DNA of 64,000 nucleotides from Hyparrhenia diplandra (lineage: Eukaryota > Streptophyta > Magnoliopsida > Poales > Poaceae): positions 248,001 to 312,000 of the forward strand of contig JADLZK010005495.1 of the NCBI GenBank assembly GCA_015847255.1. Reading direction: 5' to 3'. The notes beneath the pieces are model-generated. The model was not told the origin of the DNA. It saw only the letters and a list, made by a program, of their open reading frames with translations, and did no database searches. The first letter of the stretch is position 1; each line of letters begins with the position of its first letter. Made by a program: the position numbers and the translations under genes. Below, piece by piece: positions 45,388 to 57,395 of the stretch.

Positions 45388-46560
45388 ATGTGCTATGATG
45401 TCCTGGTCAACTCAAACTTGAACTCAATGTTATTTTAATCAAATGGTCGATGATGCATAATTTAGAACTGATGTGTACTGATGTTTCCTATTAGCTGAGG
45501 CCTTTATTTTAGAACTGAACAAATCATGTAATGCTCTTGATTATTGTTGAACTGTCTCCAGTTTGCTATTCATTTTTGCTCTTCATTTCTGTTGTGGTTC
45601 ATGCTGGTTGGGGTTGGGCCAAGCTGGAGTCAAACACATTCTCATTTTGGTAGCTGATGTCAGTTGGGGGTTGGGCCAAGCTCGTTTTAGCAAATCAAAC
45701 ACAAAAAAGCTTTGGCCAGGCTCTACTGCTACAAGCAAATCAAACAACCTGTCTTGGGCCCGAGCGGTCAGGCCGTGGCTGGCCTGGGCTTGGCTCCCCG
45801 GCCAGGCTGCCCAGATGCAACAAATCAAACACGCCCACAATGATCGAATTTTGTACAATACGCCGTGCTTGTTTTGCCAACATGACCAAATTAAACAAGT
45901 GCAAATCTCTAACCCAAACCACATTATCCTTCCGTCTTGACAATGTCCCGTCTTGACAATGTCCCTCCCAAAGACACCCAATGCATTTTATTCTCCTTTT
46001 CCTAGTGTGTCCACCAAAAACGACATATCATAGAACTTAGGGTATATCATCAGCCAACTCTTTTGTAATGTCAAAACAAGCGAGGTGTTTGTGGTGACTT
46101 CGTAAATTTTAAGATTTGTCGGTTCAGTCCTTCGAAGGTGTTTATAGGGGTAGGTTTGCGTACATGTGTTCATAAGAGTGAGTGTGCATGTGTGTAGATC
46201 CGTTGTACTGTGTAATTAAAAAGTCTCCTTTCCTGCATGTGCTTTTCCTTTCCATCCTGGATGCGCTTCCAAACTCTGTCTTTTAGGTATGATGAGGTTT
46301 TTTTTTTTAAAAAAATCCTATATACACCGGCAGTCCCAGAAACTTGTTGGTCACCCTCTGTGCTAGCACTAGGGTTTCTAGAAACTCATCTTTGTCCACC
46401 TCTCTTGTGTTTTTTTACTGAAGAGCACTGACGACTTGTCGTTATTAATCATCAGACTCAAACATTCCTCATATAATTGGAGCCATCACAAGTCGCTTGT
46501 CTACAACAATGGCTTCTTCCAGTCAAAAAAAAAATGGCTTCTTAATAGAAGTTTTTTTTA
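45388..46560. other. Element end and spacer; no gene
   Basis: At 45823-45836, AATCAAACACGCCC resembles a right Harbinger terminus; its left partner was not found. A 17-bp tandem repeat (CGTCTTGACAATGTCCC) lies near 45935-45968. At about 46120-46220, GTTTATAGGGGTAGGTTTGC and GAGTGAGTGTGCATGTGTG resemble the 3' tail of grass RTE-type LINEs. Confidence 0.4.
46519..46532 (+). mobile_element. Micro-retroposon (poly(A) tail only)
   Basis: CCAGTC plus an A run is bounded by the direct repeat AATGGCTTCTT at 46508-46518 and 46533-46543. This is the structure of a target-primed insertion truncated to almost nothing. Confidence 0.65.
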
Positions 46561-49015
46561 GGAACCATTTTTTTAGAAAGACGAATTTTTTTTTTTAGAA
46601 TTTTGGCCTACTGGAGGCCTTGTTCTCGCGGCCCAACAAGGCAGCGGCATCTCTGATCCAGTTAACCGGAAGCAATGGAGCCCAATGCCATCAAAGAGTC
46701 CGAGGAAAGAAATGCCCAAAATCACACACAGGAGTAGAAGGCGACGCTTCTCCTTTTCGTGTTCCTCCTCCCTCGCCGCTCTCTCTGGAATAGCGAGAGA
46801 AGAGAGATGGCCGGACTGGCGGCGCAGCTGCGGTACTTGAAAAGCCTTTGTTTCGGTCCCCACCTGCCCAGGTTCGCCGGATCGCTCCCAGGAATTATTT
46901 CACGAACAATTCTCCCCAAATCCCTTCTTTGGTTTGGAGTTGACGGGGTTCTTTGTTGCCAATGAGGCAGGGATGGATCCAAGATCTCGAGTGCGCCATG
47001 AGGACAAAGGCAGGCTCTTCGATCTGCGACAGCACCCTTCCATAAACCCCCTCCCCCGACGCCACGCCCTAAAAACAATAGAATCTTGTCGCTGAGTTCA
47101 CTGAGTTGGATTTTGGCTACTGATGGTGTAGGGCGGTTTGACCCCCGAGGAGGAGAAGATTCTCGGGATTTACAAACTCATTCCAACTTGTTTCTTCGTC
47201 GTGGGTTCAGTATTCGGCACTTCCGTGGGGTGGTTCGGTTTCGCCAAAGGTGCTCACTCCCCTCACCTCTCGATTGATAATGTTATTATTATATGCGATG
47301 AGCTATTTTCAAGTCGAGATAAACGAGGAGCATTCAGTTGAAACATGTCATTCCAGTTTAAAAAACATGTCATTCCTGAGAAAGCGATAATATTGTGTCA
47401 ACAATTTTGCGAGCACCAAATTGTGTTGAAAATAGCTCATGTGAAGATTCCCGAAGTCATTGAATATTAATGTTCAAATGCTTGTAAATAGATCTCTCCC
47501 TCTTATAAAGAACCGCGTGTCATCTAACACACGCAACATCATTCTGTATTTTGAGGGCTTCTTCCTAAATGTTGTACTGTGGATGTTGTTGTTATGCTGT
47601 TATCAAGTGAGCGTGTCAGCCGTCAGGGAAAATAAGTTATATTCTGCCTTTGCTATTACTGTTCAACGATATTTGTTACTTTTGGAGCATTTTGGCATAG
47701 TTTATGTTTATAATAACAAATTCGGCTATAGTGTTAATATTACTAGGGAAATACTGTGCGTATGATGCATGCATGCAGGCACAACTCATTCACATTTGAG
47801 TGCAGCCTTGGGGAGGCGGGGGAGAACAAAGGATGAGGCCTCCCGACGCTCCCGAGCCGCCCGTTGGCGGCGCCGCCCGTCCGCCCGCCGTCAACGCCTC
47901 CCCCCACCCACCTCCTTTCCCCCCTCCAGTAGATCCGGTTCCACCCACGATCTACCTCTCCATGGGCGGCGAGAGGTTCTCCGGCTCTCCTGCGCCGTGG
48001 GATTGCGCCACCACTGCCCGCCACAACTGCCCGGTGAAGCCCCGTCGTGGCGGGTGCGGGCGCCGACCCGGCATGCTCTGGCCGGCGCGTCGGGCCCGCC
48101 GGTGACCTCGGCCGCCACCCGCGGCAGTTCGCGGCCGGACCAGGAAGGAGCGCGTCGTCGCACTGTAATCGCGGCGCGGCCGGTCGCGCTAGCGTCGTCT
48201 CGCCGCCACCGGAGGTCGCGGCGATCGGGGCGACGCCGTCCTCGTGCTCGTATACGCCACAGCGGACCTACCCCGGATGCGTCGGGCGCGCCACCACCGT
48301 CGGCCTCCTTGCCCGCCGAGAACCCGTCCAGGCGACGGGCCCTCCACCTCGTGGTTATTTATTGTCCCTCATCCCTCTCCCGCTCGTCGCGGAGGGCCGT
48401 GCGCCGCCTCATCCCCGAGGCCGGGTGGGGAGACCTCGATTTGGCATGCCGCCACGTCCCCCATGGCGGCGGTCGGACCCGTCCTCGTCTTCCCCCCTCC
48501 CGGCCCAGCGTTGGACGCCCGCACCGACAAAGATGTGCGCCGCCTCCTCCTTCGGTCTTGTCTTGCCCGGCCCGTTGGATGCCGTCTCCCCGACCTTGTC
48601 GGAACTTGTCCGACCGACCGAGCCCAACGCCCTTGCTCGGCTCGTCCTCTATCGGTGTCGGGAGGTCGAAGAGGGCGGTGGTGGATGGAGACGACGCTCC
48701 TTCCTCGACCACCACGGCCTCCACGTGAGTGCCTCCGTCGAGGATCACCCCTTCTTCCTCGGTCGGCGGGACCAAGGAGAACCCACTGGGGTCGATGTCC
48801 CCATGTCCGAGGCTCCAGACGAAGAGTTTAAGCCGACCCCGCGCCCGACTTCCGCTTCCTCCATCGCCCGGATGGCCATAGAACACCGGTCACCTCTCAC
48901 GAGGCCATCTGCTTCCCCCATCCCATCGTCTCCCGCGCTGCAGGACGGGTGTCGTCGACGCCGGGTGCTCCTCCAGGGTGGACCGTCCCCGCGCCGGTGG
49001 CGAGATCCGTCGGCT

Positions 49016-49752
49016 AATGTTTTCAAAGGCGCCGGCTTTGGCGTTGCTTAGGCGCCAAAGCGCTACACGCACAACGCCGCAGACGCCTCGCCTTAAAGTC
49101 ATGTGGCGTCGCCTTGTGGCGAGGCGTTCAAAAACGCCGCTTTGGCGCCCAAATAGCGCCAAATCACGCATGGCGGGCGCCATACGGGGAAGCCTCTACT
49201 GCGGGCGGCGAGAAAAGCTAGAGAATCGACGGAAAAAAAGCGAGAGAGTAGGCGGTGGCATACGGGCGACCCAGGTGAGCGGGAGAGTGGGAGAGGAGGA
49301 GAAATCCGCGACTCACCCGCGCCGGGAGTTTGGCGCTCGGCCTCCTCCGTAGCCGCGCGCATTCTCTCCCCCCCTCGAGGAAGCCATGCGGTAAGATTCT
49401 TCTCCCCTCGAAGCCATGCGCAGCACGCCCGGATCCGGAAGAGAGGGAGGGAAAAGATAGAGATCGGGATTTGGAAGCGGAGAGATGCGGCGCCGAGAGG
49501 CGTAAGAGTTCCGGTGGAGGATCGAATCGGGATAGAGCCGGCCGAGAAGCACATGGGGGCGATGGGCCGGGCCACCCAACTTCTTACTCCTCCTTTCTTT
49601 TCTTTTTCCTTTTTTCTCTTCACCATCCACGCCCTGAGCTGGCTGTTTTTATTTTTTTTGTTGTTAAGGCGCCGCATCACCTTATGCCTTACTCGCTTAA
49701 GCGTAAAGGCGGTAGTTAGTCGCCGCCGCCGCCTTACCGCCTTGAAAACATT
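49016..49752. mobile_element. GGCG-rich TIR element nested in the retroposon
   Basis: Inverted termini AATGTTTTCAAAGGCG (left) and, reversed, AATGTTTTCAAGGCG (right) bound 737 bp. Subterminal parts are packed with GGCG, GCGCC and AAGGCG motifs. Flanks CGTCGGCT and GGTCGAAG share only GTCG in register, so an 8-bp hAT-like duplication is uncertain. No transposase was found. Confidence 0.6.
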
Positions 49753-50229
49753 GGTCGAAGCCACTCGGGGTATGGTTTCCGTCCGGCAATGGAGTTCGGC
49801 GGTGGTACCGCCATCCCCGCCATGAAGAAGAAGCGCGGTGCGCCATCCCGCCGCAGAAGAAGAAGAAGTTGACCTCGGCGAATAACGCGGTGCGGTAGTG
49901 GCTCCTATCTGTTCCAAGGCCCCCCGCGCCGCCAACCGTAACAACAAGGTGCAGACGCCCGCGGGCCGCCCACGGCCCCCGGCCAACTACGTCCTCGCCC
50001 ACCGCGCTTTGGCACGCAGCGCAACACGGTCGCAAGGTGGCGGACGCGCGTTCCGCCCACCTCCGGGGCCCCACCGCCGCGCCTCCCCTCACCATCATCA
50101 CGGCCGGGCGGGAGGTCCTCCCCGGGCCGGTAGCGCGCCGCCCACCGCCGCCCTCACCGCCCGAGGCCCGTTCCCCGGCCTAGTCGGGAGCCTGCTTCAA
50201 CCGCCTCTCCGACGCAGCATGTCCACGCG

Positions 50230-52608
50230 TGAAAGGTCCCTTGTGGTTTTTGGTAATTGAGTGTCAACATTAGGTGAACTAATATGTGTGATTGAGATAA
50301 TACACGGAGATTAGTTCACACATGATAATGCAATAGAGGAGCTTATTGCACATGAGACATGACATGGAGTCATGTGACCAAGGTGGTGAAGATCAAGACA
50401 AGGGCTTGGCTTGATGGACTGGGTGCAAGTGTGAAGGGCAAGTCGAGGGACTTGGCGCCCGATGGACCGACGCGAAGCGGTGAAGAGCAAGTGAGGTCAA
50501 GATCGATGGACCAAGAAGGTCATGTGATGATATGAAATGGATCATATCATTCTTGATCGTGTTGGTACATATGTTGCATTGACACTTGAAGATGGAGCGG
50601 AATGGAAATGCGCAAGGCAAAGGTATAACCTATAGGGCATTTCATTTCGCACGGTCATTGGAGCTTAGAGAAGTTTATGACCGGGTTTTAGGATAGATGG
50701 CCGTACTATTAAGAGGGGCAAACTTGTTTGCATATCGGTCATCTAGTGCCACTTGAGCGATCTAACTTTTGCGATGTGTTAGGATCGAAAGTGGCGTGGT
50801 AAGAGCTAACCCGACCTTTGAAATGGTTGTGAAAATGCTAACACACATGCACATGGTGATGTACACTTGGAGGTGTTGGCACATTTGCAAAGGCGGGGGG
50901 GTTGTATGAGGGGTTGAGTTGGGATTCGGGCGCTTTCGAGAAAATGAGATGTCTATTTTCTATTGCGCGGATGCATCGTGGTGGAGAAACCTTGCTATTC
51001 CTCGTGCTCAAGTTTGGTATACTTGTTCGGGCTTAAGGTGGAGAAGTTAAACACGCAGCGGCGTTGAAGAGGAGCTTCAACGGCTACGGCCGGACCATTG
51101 GGGCGGCCCGGCGTCGCGTCGCGATGTAGAAGGTTCAAAACCGGCGCCGACGCGTTATCGGCGTAGCGCATGACCAGCGTTCAGCGGCGTGCGCCAACGA
51201 CGATCGGGAATGGGCGGCGTCCGGCCGTGTTTGAAACCGGACAACGGGAAGTGAACGTCGCGGACGCGCGCTGGCAGCGTCCGTAGCGCGGGCCGACGCC
51301 GATCCGAAGAAAGGGTGTCACGCTGGGGTCGCCCGGACGGCGCGCTGGCATCGCGTCGGCGATGTACCTTTGATCGACATTCGGCCGTTGGCGGTTTTGA
51401 ATGGCGCTGGCGCGTCCGACGGCAGGACGGCCGGCGCGTCCGTATCTTTGGAAATCGCGAGTTTGACCCCAACGGCTCTATTTTGGCTTGGGCCTATAAA
51501 TAGATGGGGTGGCGGCCTTGGCTGGTAGCTCGGCACCTTGGGGACTTTGTGTCCATGCTTGAGAGTGCTTGAGAGCCCTCCCACTCACATATGCTTGATA
51601 TCGTTCATCCGATTGAGTGAGAGATCGAGTTCTAGTGCGTTGCGTTGAGAGATCGCATTCGTGGCACTAGGTGTTCGTGTTGCAAGCCGGTGGTGCTTGT
51701 TTCTCTTGGAGGTTGCCACCTCCTAGACGGCTTGGTGGCAAGAGGCTTCGTCGAGGCACACAAAGAAGATTGTGCGGTGCTCAAGAAGAGATTGTGAGAG
51801 GTTCGTGCTCACCTCTCGAGGGGATCGTGAAGAGCAACTCTAGTGGAGCGTGTCATTGAGCTACTACACTTGTGTGTGGGTTCACACGTACCCTCCTCGA
51901 GGGATTGGCTAGAGGACTCACACCGTGTGAGGGACTCGATCGAGCTCCCAATTTGTGGGATTTGGCACCGACCATTAAGCTTGAGAATCATCACAGGGTG
52001 ATTTCGCCAAACCGTGGAACCACTAAAGTGTTGGTCGACACAACGAGGGAGTAGGGGAAGTTGGCAAGCTTCGAGACCTCGGTAAAAATCACCGGTGTCA
52101 TCTTGTGTCCACACTTCGCGATGTGGTTTGCATTCTCTTCATCACAAGCTTTGTTATTACTTTCATACATACTTTTGTGCTTGTGCTTGAGTAGAGTAGT
52201 TGTAACTATCTAGCTTGTGTAGCTTGTTTAGTTACTTTGCTTAGCTTGTATAGCTAGGTATTTTTGAGCCTTTGGGTTAGGGGGTGTTGCCTTGTCCATT
52301 GTGCATCTAGTGAGCCTAGGAGCTTTTGTGCTTGCGCTTACTAGATTTGTGTAGGAGCTCATCCGTGCTTGAAGTACTAGTGCTTATGTTTGTGTGACCT
52401 TGCATTAGAATTGATTAGGAGCTCAAGCTAGGCTTGTCACCTCACTCTTCTTGTGTAGGATCTTTTGTGAGGTGATTTAGAGTCTTAGTTAGAGGGTGAA
52501 GTCTTGGCTAGACCGATAAGTTTAATTCATAATTGTATTCGGTTAGCCTTTGCAATTAGTTTTAGAAGGGACTATTCACCCCCCTCTAGTCCCTATCTCG
52601 ACCCTTCA
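50230..52608 (+). mobile_element. Solo LTR, 2.4 kb
   Basis: It begins TGAAAGGTCCCTTGTGG and ends CTATCTCGACCCTTCA, flanked by ACGCG on both sides (50225-50229 and 52609-52613). It has no primer site, internal domains or partner LTR. The inverted TGAAAGG/CCCTTCA ends and exact 5-bp duplication are decisive. The superfamily cannot be set from the LTR alone. Confidence 0.92.
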
Positions 52609-54720
52609 ACGCGCTTTGCACCTTCCAGTCCACAGCCTTACTGCTTTGCCACCGCGAGGGCATCGGTAGCGTCGCTGCCGTGAAGGGGCGGAGGCAAGGC
52701 CAAGCGTGGTTGCCGGCCTTGCGGGCGCGAGTGGTACTGTCGTTCTCTCGAGGCTCCCACCACCAGGCCCCTGTTGGCTGGATCGGCGCGACCACGGTGC
52801 TCTGGCCCCATCCAGCGTCGCCTACACACCGCCCGCGCTGGGGAGGGACCCTACATCGGCGCCCGGCACCATCGGCCGGTGATGCGGGTGGGGTGGGCCT
52901 CGGCCGGTGGTTTCGTGGCTGCCCCGCTACGCCGGTCTTGAGGGGCGAGGCTGCGGTGTCCCCCTCTGCCGGGTGGACCCCATGCTAGATGAGCTCGCGG
53001 CTTCCCTCGTCGCGCGCCCGCCTCTTGTTGCATCGGAGGTGCCCGATAAGGTCATTGCCGCGACGGTTGCTTTTACGCCTCCATCGACCACCGCTCGGGG
53101 CGGTGGGCGAGTGGCCGACTTGAATTGAGGCCGAGTTATTTGTCCCACTAGTCACCGTCGTGTTGGGCGCTGCACCGGGCAACCTAGCCTCGCCGCCCGG
53201 GGTTGAGGGCGCGAGGAGCACGGTGAGCCTCTTGGCCTGTCTCGAGGTCGGGGTTGACCTCGGTGCACTGTTTCTTGGTGGCCCGATCTTTGGGGGGACG
53301 AAGATGGGTGCACCGCACACTCTTGAGCCGGTGCTCTTGCGTCGGTCGGCGAGTTCATAGCCGCTTTCACGAGGGCATTGGAGCCATCCATACTCTCCAC
53401 GCCCGGTCTTGAGAGAGCGCGCTCGCGCCAAAGACGCCTACGTGCTAATGCGAAACGCAGCGCCGCGGCTCGCTGCAAAGAGTGGGTCCAGCTCCATAGG
53501 CGGAAGGACCCGAGGCAAGGAGAGTTTTGCTCAAGAAGATGGGGATCGAGGTCGAGGCCGGCGTGAGGATGCGGTCTCCTTTGACGAATTGCGATCCGCC
53601 TTCACGGGGCCTCTTGCTGAGGTGAACGGGAAGGCCATGGATCGCTTCCTTCTAGGCAAGAAGCGGCGCCTCGGGGCTGAGTGGATGTAGATCGTTCTCC
53701 GGTCTAGTCGCAGAGTTTGTTCATCATGTAATCGCCAAGTTTATTTCCAGTAGATAGGTTGTTTGTTCTCTTTTTCGTTTTGTTTTGATGTCCACTCGGC
53801 ATCGTGAACTCTATTTGTATTTGGTTTTCCTCCTCTTAATGAAAACGGGTGAATTGCCCCGGTCGCGAAAAAAAAAAAGTGCAGCCTTGGGCCACATGAA
53901 GTGCCGGTGTCTCCCGTGAGTTGCTCCTGAGTCCAGTCATGCTTGGGTTGTAGAATTTGTTCTGGCAATGTTATATTAGTATTGGGGCTTGAACATTATA
54001 TTTACTGTTCTCTTAACGAGTAAATTAAGTCTCTAGACAAAGCAAGTCATCAGATTTTGACTACGTACAGTTGATTATATTAAGTGTTGTCTAAACAAAA
54101 CCGCAAAATTGTCATTGTTAAATTTGCCTTGCAGATAATAGCCATTGGTACCGGATGCATGCTTACAAAATTCTGTTGTGCAGGACACAAATTGCTTGGT
54201 CTTCCACCTGATCCTCTACTCATAAGATGTTTGACAGCTTATGGTAAATCTCAAGTATATTTGACCTGGTAGTGATACCTGTACAATAATTTCACGCAAA
54301 GCATAGACAAGCTATGTTTAGATGAGAAACAAATTAATATCTGCCTCATTCATAGTGAATGTTGCTCTTTTGTATTGATGACAGGTTGAGTCAAGATGAT
54401 TAGGAAATACCTACAATGAAACCTGCCCAATAAACAATGATTCTGATTATTCAGATATATCTAGTATCTAATTAACACTGCTCTGGTAGGCCCAAGATGA
54501 ACAGTTAGCCGCAAACTATACTGCTATTGGAATGTAATACAATTTTTATTAACATTCAGTACTTATACATCGTAAAAGGGAAAACACAGGTAGTAAGTAG
54601 AATACACTAACATTAAATGTATGTTACTGATTCATTGTAAGATAGTTTTTGTGCTCCAAAGTCATGTGCCTTTTATGTTGCCACCATTTGCTTGAAGTTA
54701 TAATAGATCCATGCTGTAGG

Positions 54721-54748
54721 TTTTTTTTTTTTTTTTTTTTGACAACAG
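54721..54748 (-). mobile_element. Micro-retroposon (poly(A) tail, minus strand)
   Basis: The duplication AGATCCATGCTGTAG brackets a T run plus GACAAC, which on the minus strand is GTTGTC followed by A's. Copy B has a single uninterrupted AGATCCATGCTGTAG (about 59490), so this is an insertion of little more than a tail. Confidence 0.75.
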
Positions 54749-55920
54749 ATCCATGCTGTAGTTGAAAGCAAACAGATAGCTTGTTAGTTAACACAGCAGT
54801 AGATGGGACCATTTGGCATAAAATATTTGATGCATCGAGCCTTCAACCGTTGATATGTTGCTGAAGAATCATTTTTCATCCTTTTCGTTAAAAATGTGAA
54901 TTTACTGAAGCTGCTTTTCAGCCTGCGCATATGTCGGCGGAAATGTATTGGCTCGTGGAATCATGCATGACTGCCCTGCAGTGGTTTTTAAAAAGGAAAA
55001 AGAACGGATGATTCTTTTTCTTTGGCATCGAGACTGGGACTTGGGAGTTCCAACTAACTACTTATTTCATTAACATCGTACTTGTTTTTTCCTTGCTTTA
55101 TTAACAGAATACTCAATAAGCATAGTGACGATGAACACCTGGTCAAAGTTGTGAAAAGACACTTTTTTGCGGAGCATCTGTTCGATGATCGGCATCAAGA
55201 TCAACCATTTTTCAGGTGGCACCCACGCCATTCGTATATCGACAGCACCTTTGTAGAAAGAATGAAGGAATTTGAAGCTACCAGCTCTGATGGTGTGGCT
55301 AGATCAATTTCAAGAGAGACAAATGCGAACACTGTGAGTTACTATTGTTTACCGATAAGTTTGCACTCAGAAATGCGACTTGTTTTTTTCCTGGGTGCAG
55401 TTTGTGTATCTAGGCTTTAGAATGTTCCGCTGCAAGATGACACTTTTTTTATATCGTGCCTGCAGACACCATTTGGAGATCTGATGGAAGACTCACTGGC
55501 GTGTATACTCGGTTCTCCTGGATGCAACAGGGGAAAGCAACAATCCCCCAGAAAAAACGGGCACTGTCCTGAAGCGAAGCGAGCTACGAGCTCGCAGAAG
55601 AGGTCGCCAGCATCATCATCGGCATGCTGATGACTAGTTTACTATACTCTGAATGTTGGGTCGAAATGCTGTGGAATACTGTAGACTTTAGCTTTTTATT
55701 TGAGCCTCATGCCCTGACAGAAAAAGAAAAGAATGTGAAGGTCCATAATCCAGGCAGTGAACATGCTGGCTTCTAACATGCTTGAATTCAGTGGGCACAA
55801 GAGTAAAGAAAGATTGGCATATAAGCATCGAAGTACCATACAATTGCCGACTAGTGCATGTTTGGATTGGGGGTCTTTCATTGGAAGGTTTTGTATCTAG
55901 TTCGAATTTGAACTAGATCC

Positions 55921-57159
55921 ACCTCTTGCTTTGCCACGTCGATCCCCAAGCTGCTGCTGTCCTTCTCCCATATGTCGCCGCGGCTATAAAGCCCAGAGCA
56001 GGGCACGGCACGTCTTCTTCCTCTCGCCGCCGCGTCGTGCATTGCTCTGCCGTGCCACGGTGCTGCTGTCGAGCTCCAATTGCTGAAATTGGCCGCGCCA
56101 TTAGCTCCGCAACGCCTTGGCGCACTTGCTGAGGCTGCTCGCATCGCCTTCTTCTCGCCCGGGCTGCCCACGTGCACCGTTCTTCCCCACTGAGGTATCT
56201 CCACATTTATCCCGTTCCTCATCGATGTCCAGAGCACCGCCGAGCTCACCGTCGTTGTGGTCAAGCTCGTTTCGGTCATCCACGGCTCGAACCGGCTACC
56301 GTTTAGGGGGTCATGTTGAGCTGATTTTGTTGCTTGTGCCCTTGATCGCTACCATGCTAGGTTCGCCGGAACGCGTGCCGCCGGCGAGCGCTCCTCTGCC
56401 GAGCCGCCGCGCGCGTGGCCGAGTTCGTTAGGAGTCGTAATCGATCGTTTAGCTAGTCAGAAGAGTTTGTCTGGGTGTGAGGAAGGCGTTAGTAGCCTTG
56501 CCGTCGCCGGTGATCCCTCTAGCGGCCGTTCCCGTTGGTTTTGCCGCGCCGCCGTGCTGCCATCTCTGGTGATGAGAATCCATCATACATCATGTTTAGT
56601 ATTTCATCATGTTGAATATGTATCATTATCTACGTGTAGTAGAGAGTGTTGGTGGCTTGGTTCCAAGGAGGATTTTCCATCGGTGGAAGTAGGTGTCGAC
56701 GTTTTGTGGTACCTCTGCTGCATTTGTTAAATAAATCTATACTAAGTTATACATGATCCAATAAGTATGAAAACTTTACTACAGTTCCAGCATAAAACAA
56801 TTAGGCCACTATAAAAATTTCACCATAATTGGACCATAAAAACTATATCTATGAATTATTCCAATTAATTACAGAAAAGCTATAACATAAACTTTGTATG
56901 AAAGCATATTATATTGTATGTTTTATATGTTCCCTGTGTAATCTACTCATGTGAAATCTAACAAAATTGAATTTACTATAATTTTATAAAGATTCAACCA
57001 AAATAAATAAAAAGTAAAAAAAGACAAACCCGCTCATAACCGGTTAGGAATGTATAAAAATGTGTTTTGTCCAGTTTTATAGTTTAGGGATGAAAAAACG
57101 AACTTTTTACCCAGAATTGAGAGACCTAGAGTGAACTTTTTTTTTTTTATTTCTTATAA
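55921..57159. other. Spacer between the duplicated units; no gene recognised
   Basis: The first part (55925-56430) is GC-rich with several overlapping frames and no domain I recognise; the rest is AT-rich. It has no counterpart in the other unit, so it may be an insertion or the ancestral junction. Confidence 0.35.
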
Positions 57160-57232
57160 TATGTCCTGGCAAACTGGGCCCTGTTCTCGCGGTCCAACAA
57201 GGCAGCGGCTCTGATCCAATTAACAGGAGCCC

Positions 57233-57260
57233 CTTGGTCAAAAAAAAAAAAAAAAAAAAA
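57233..57260 (+). mobile_element. Micro-retroposon (CTTGGTC plus poly(A))
   Basis: The direct repeat CAGGAGCCC (57224-57232 and 57261-57269; an adjoining A may belong to it) brackets CTTGGTC and about 21 A's. Copy A has one uninterrupted site (AGCAATGGAGCCCAATGCC near 46670), so this is a target-primed insertion truncated to its tail. Confidence 0.78.
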
Positions 57261-57395
57261 CAGGAGCCCAATGCCATCGAAGCCCAAATCCGCTCCTCCT
57301 TCGTCTTCCTCCTTCCTCCGCCGCTCTCTGCGCTTGGGAAGAGCCAACGCACCTACAACTACGAGTCTACGACTACGAGTAGCGAGAGAGGAGAG

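Larger units (their letters stand above)
47813..53877 (+). mobile_element. LINE-type poly(A) retroposon, with two nested insertions
   Basis: The target duplication AGTGCAGCCTTGGG (47799-47812 and 53878-53891) brackets the insert. The 3' end is GCCCCGGTCGCG plus a run of A. Copy B of the gene has the empty site (AGTGTAGCCTTGGGCCACAT near 58663). The body is GC-rich. Near its 3' end, frames encode RARSRQRRLRANAKRSAAAR (about 53410-53470) and VSFDELRSAFTGPLAEVNGK (about 53573-53632), reminiscent of ORF1-type sequences of grass LINE-like retroposons. No RT was found. Nested inside are a TIR element (49016-49752) and a solo LTR (50230-52608). Confidence 0.85.
46807..55630 (+). pseudogene. Duplicated gene of unknown function, copy A (retroposon in an exon)
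   Basis: I do not recognise the family. Putative exons: 46807-46871 (MAGLAAQLRYLKSLCFGP); about 46972-47007; about 47133-47250 (GGLTPEEEKILGIYKLIPTC, VVGSVFGTSVGWFGFAK, a likely membrane segment); an exon around 47780-47812 that continues after 53891 (LGHMKCRC or LGPHEVPV, to a GTGAGT donor); about 54136-54243; 55108-55334 (SDDEHLVKVVKRHFFAEHLF, PFFRWHPRHSYIDSTFVERM); and 55467-55630 (TPFGDLMEDSLACILGSPGC). A 6-kb retroposon interrupts the fourth exon. Relative to copy B, exon 1 lacks one base and the second exon's donor is GC instead of GT. The phases around exons 4-6 do not join cleanly, so boundaries there are provisional. Confidence 0.7.
46600..55920 (+). repeat. Tandem segmental duplication, copy A
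   Basis: Promoter, exons, introns and 3' flank match copy B (57160-61695) in order. Examples are CTCGCGG(C/T)CCAACAAGGCAG upstream and GTTTGGATTGGGGGTCTTTC downstream. Copy A is longer mainly because of the retroposon at 47813-53877. Confidence 0.88.

Noticed and set aside
47769..49051. Long overlapping plus frames (about 319 and 334 codons)
   Set aside because: They cross the retroposon's left junction or the end of the nested TIR element and lie in very GC-rich sequence where many frames stay open by chance.
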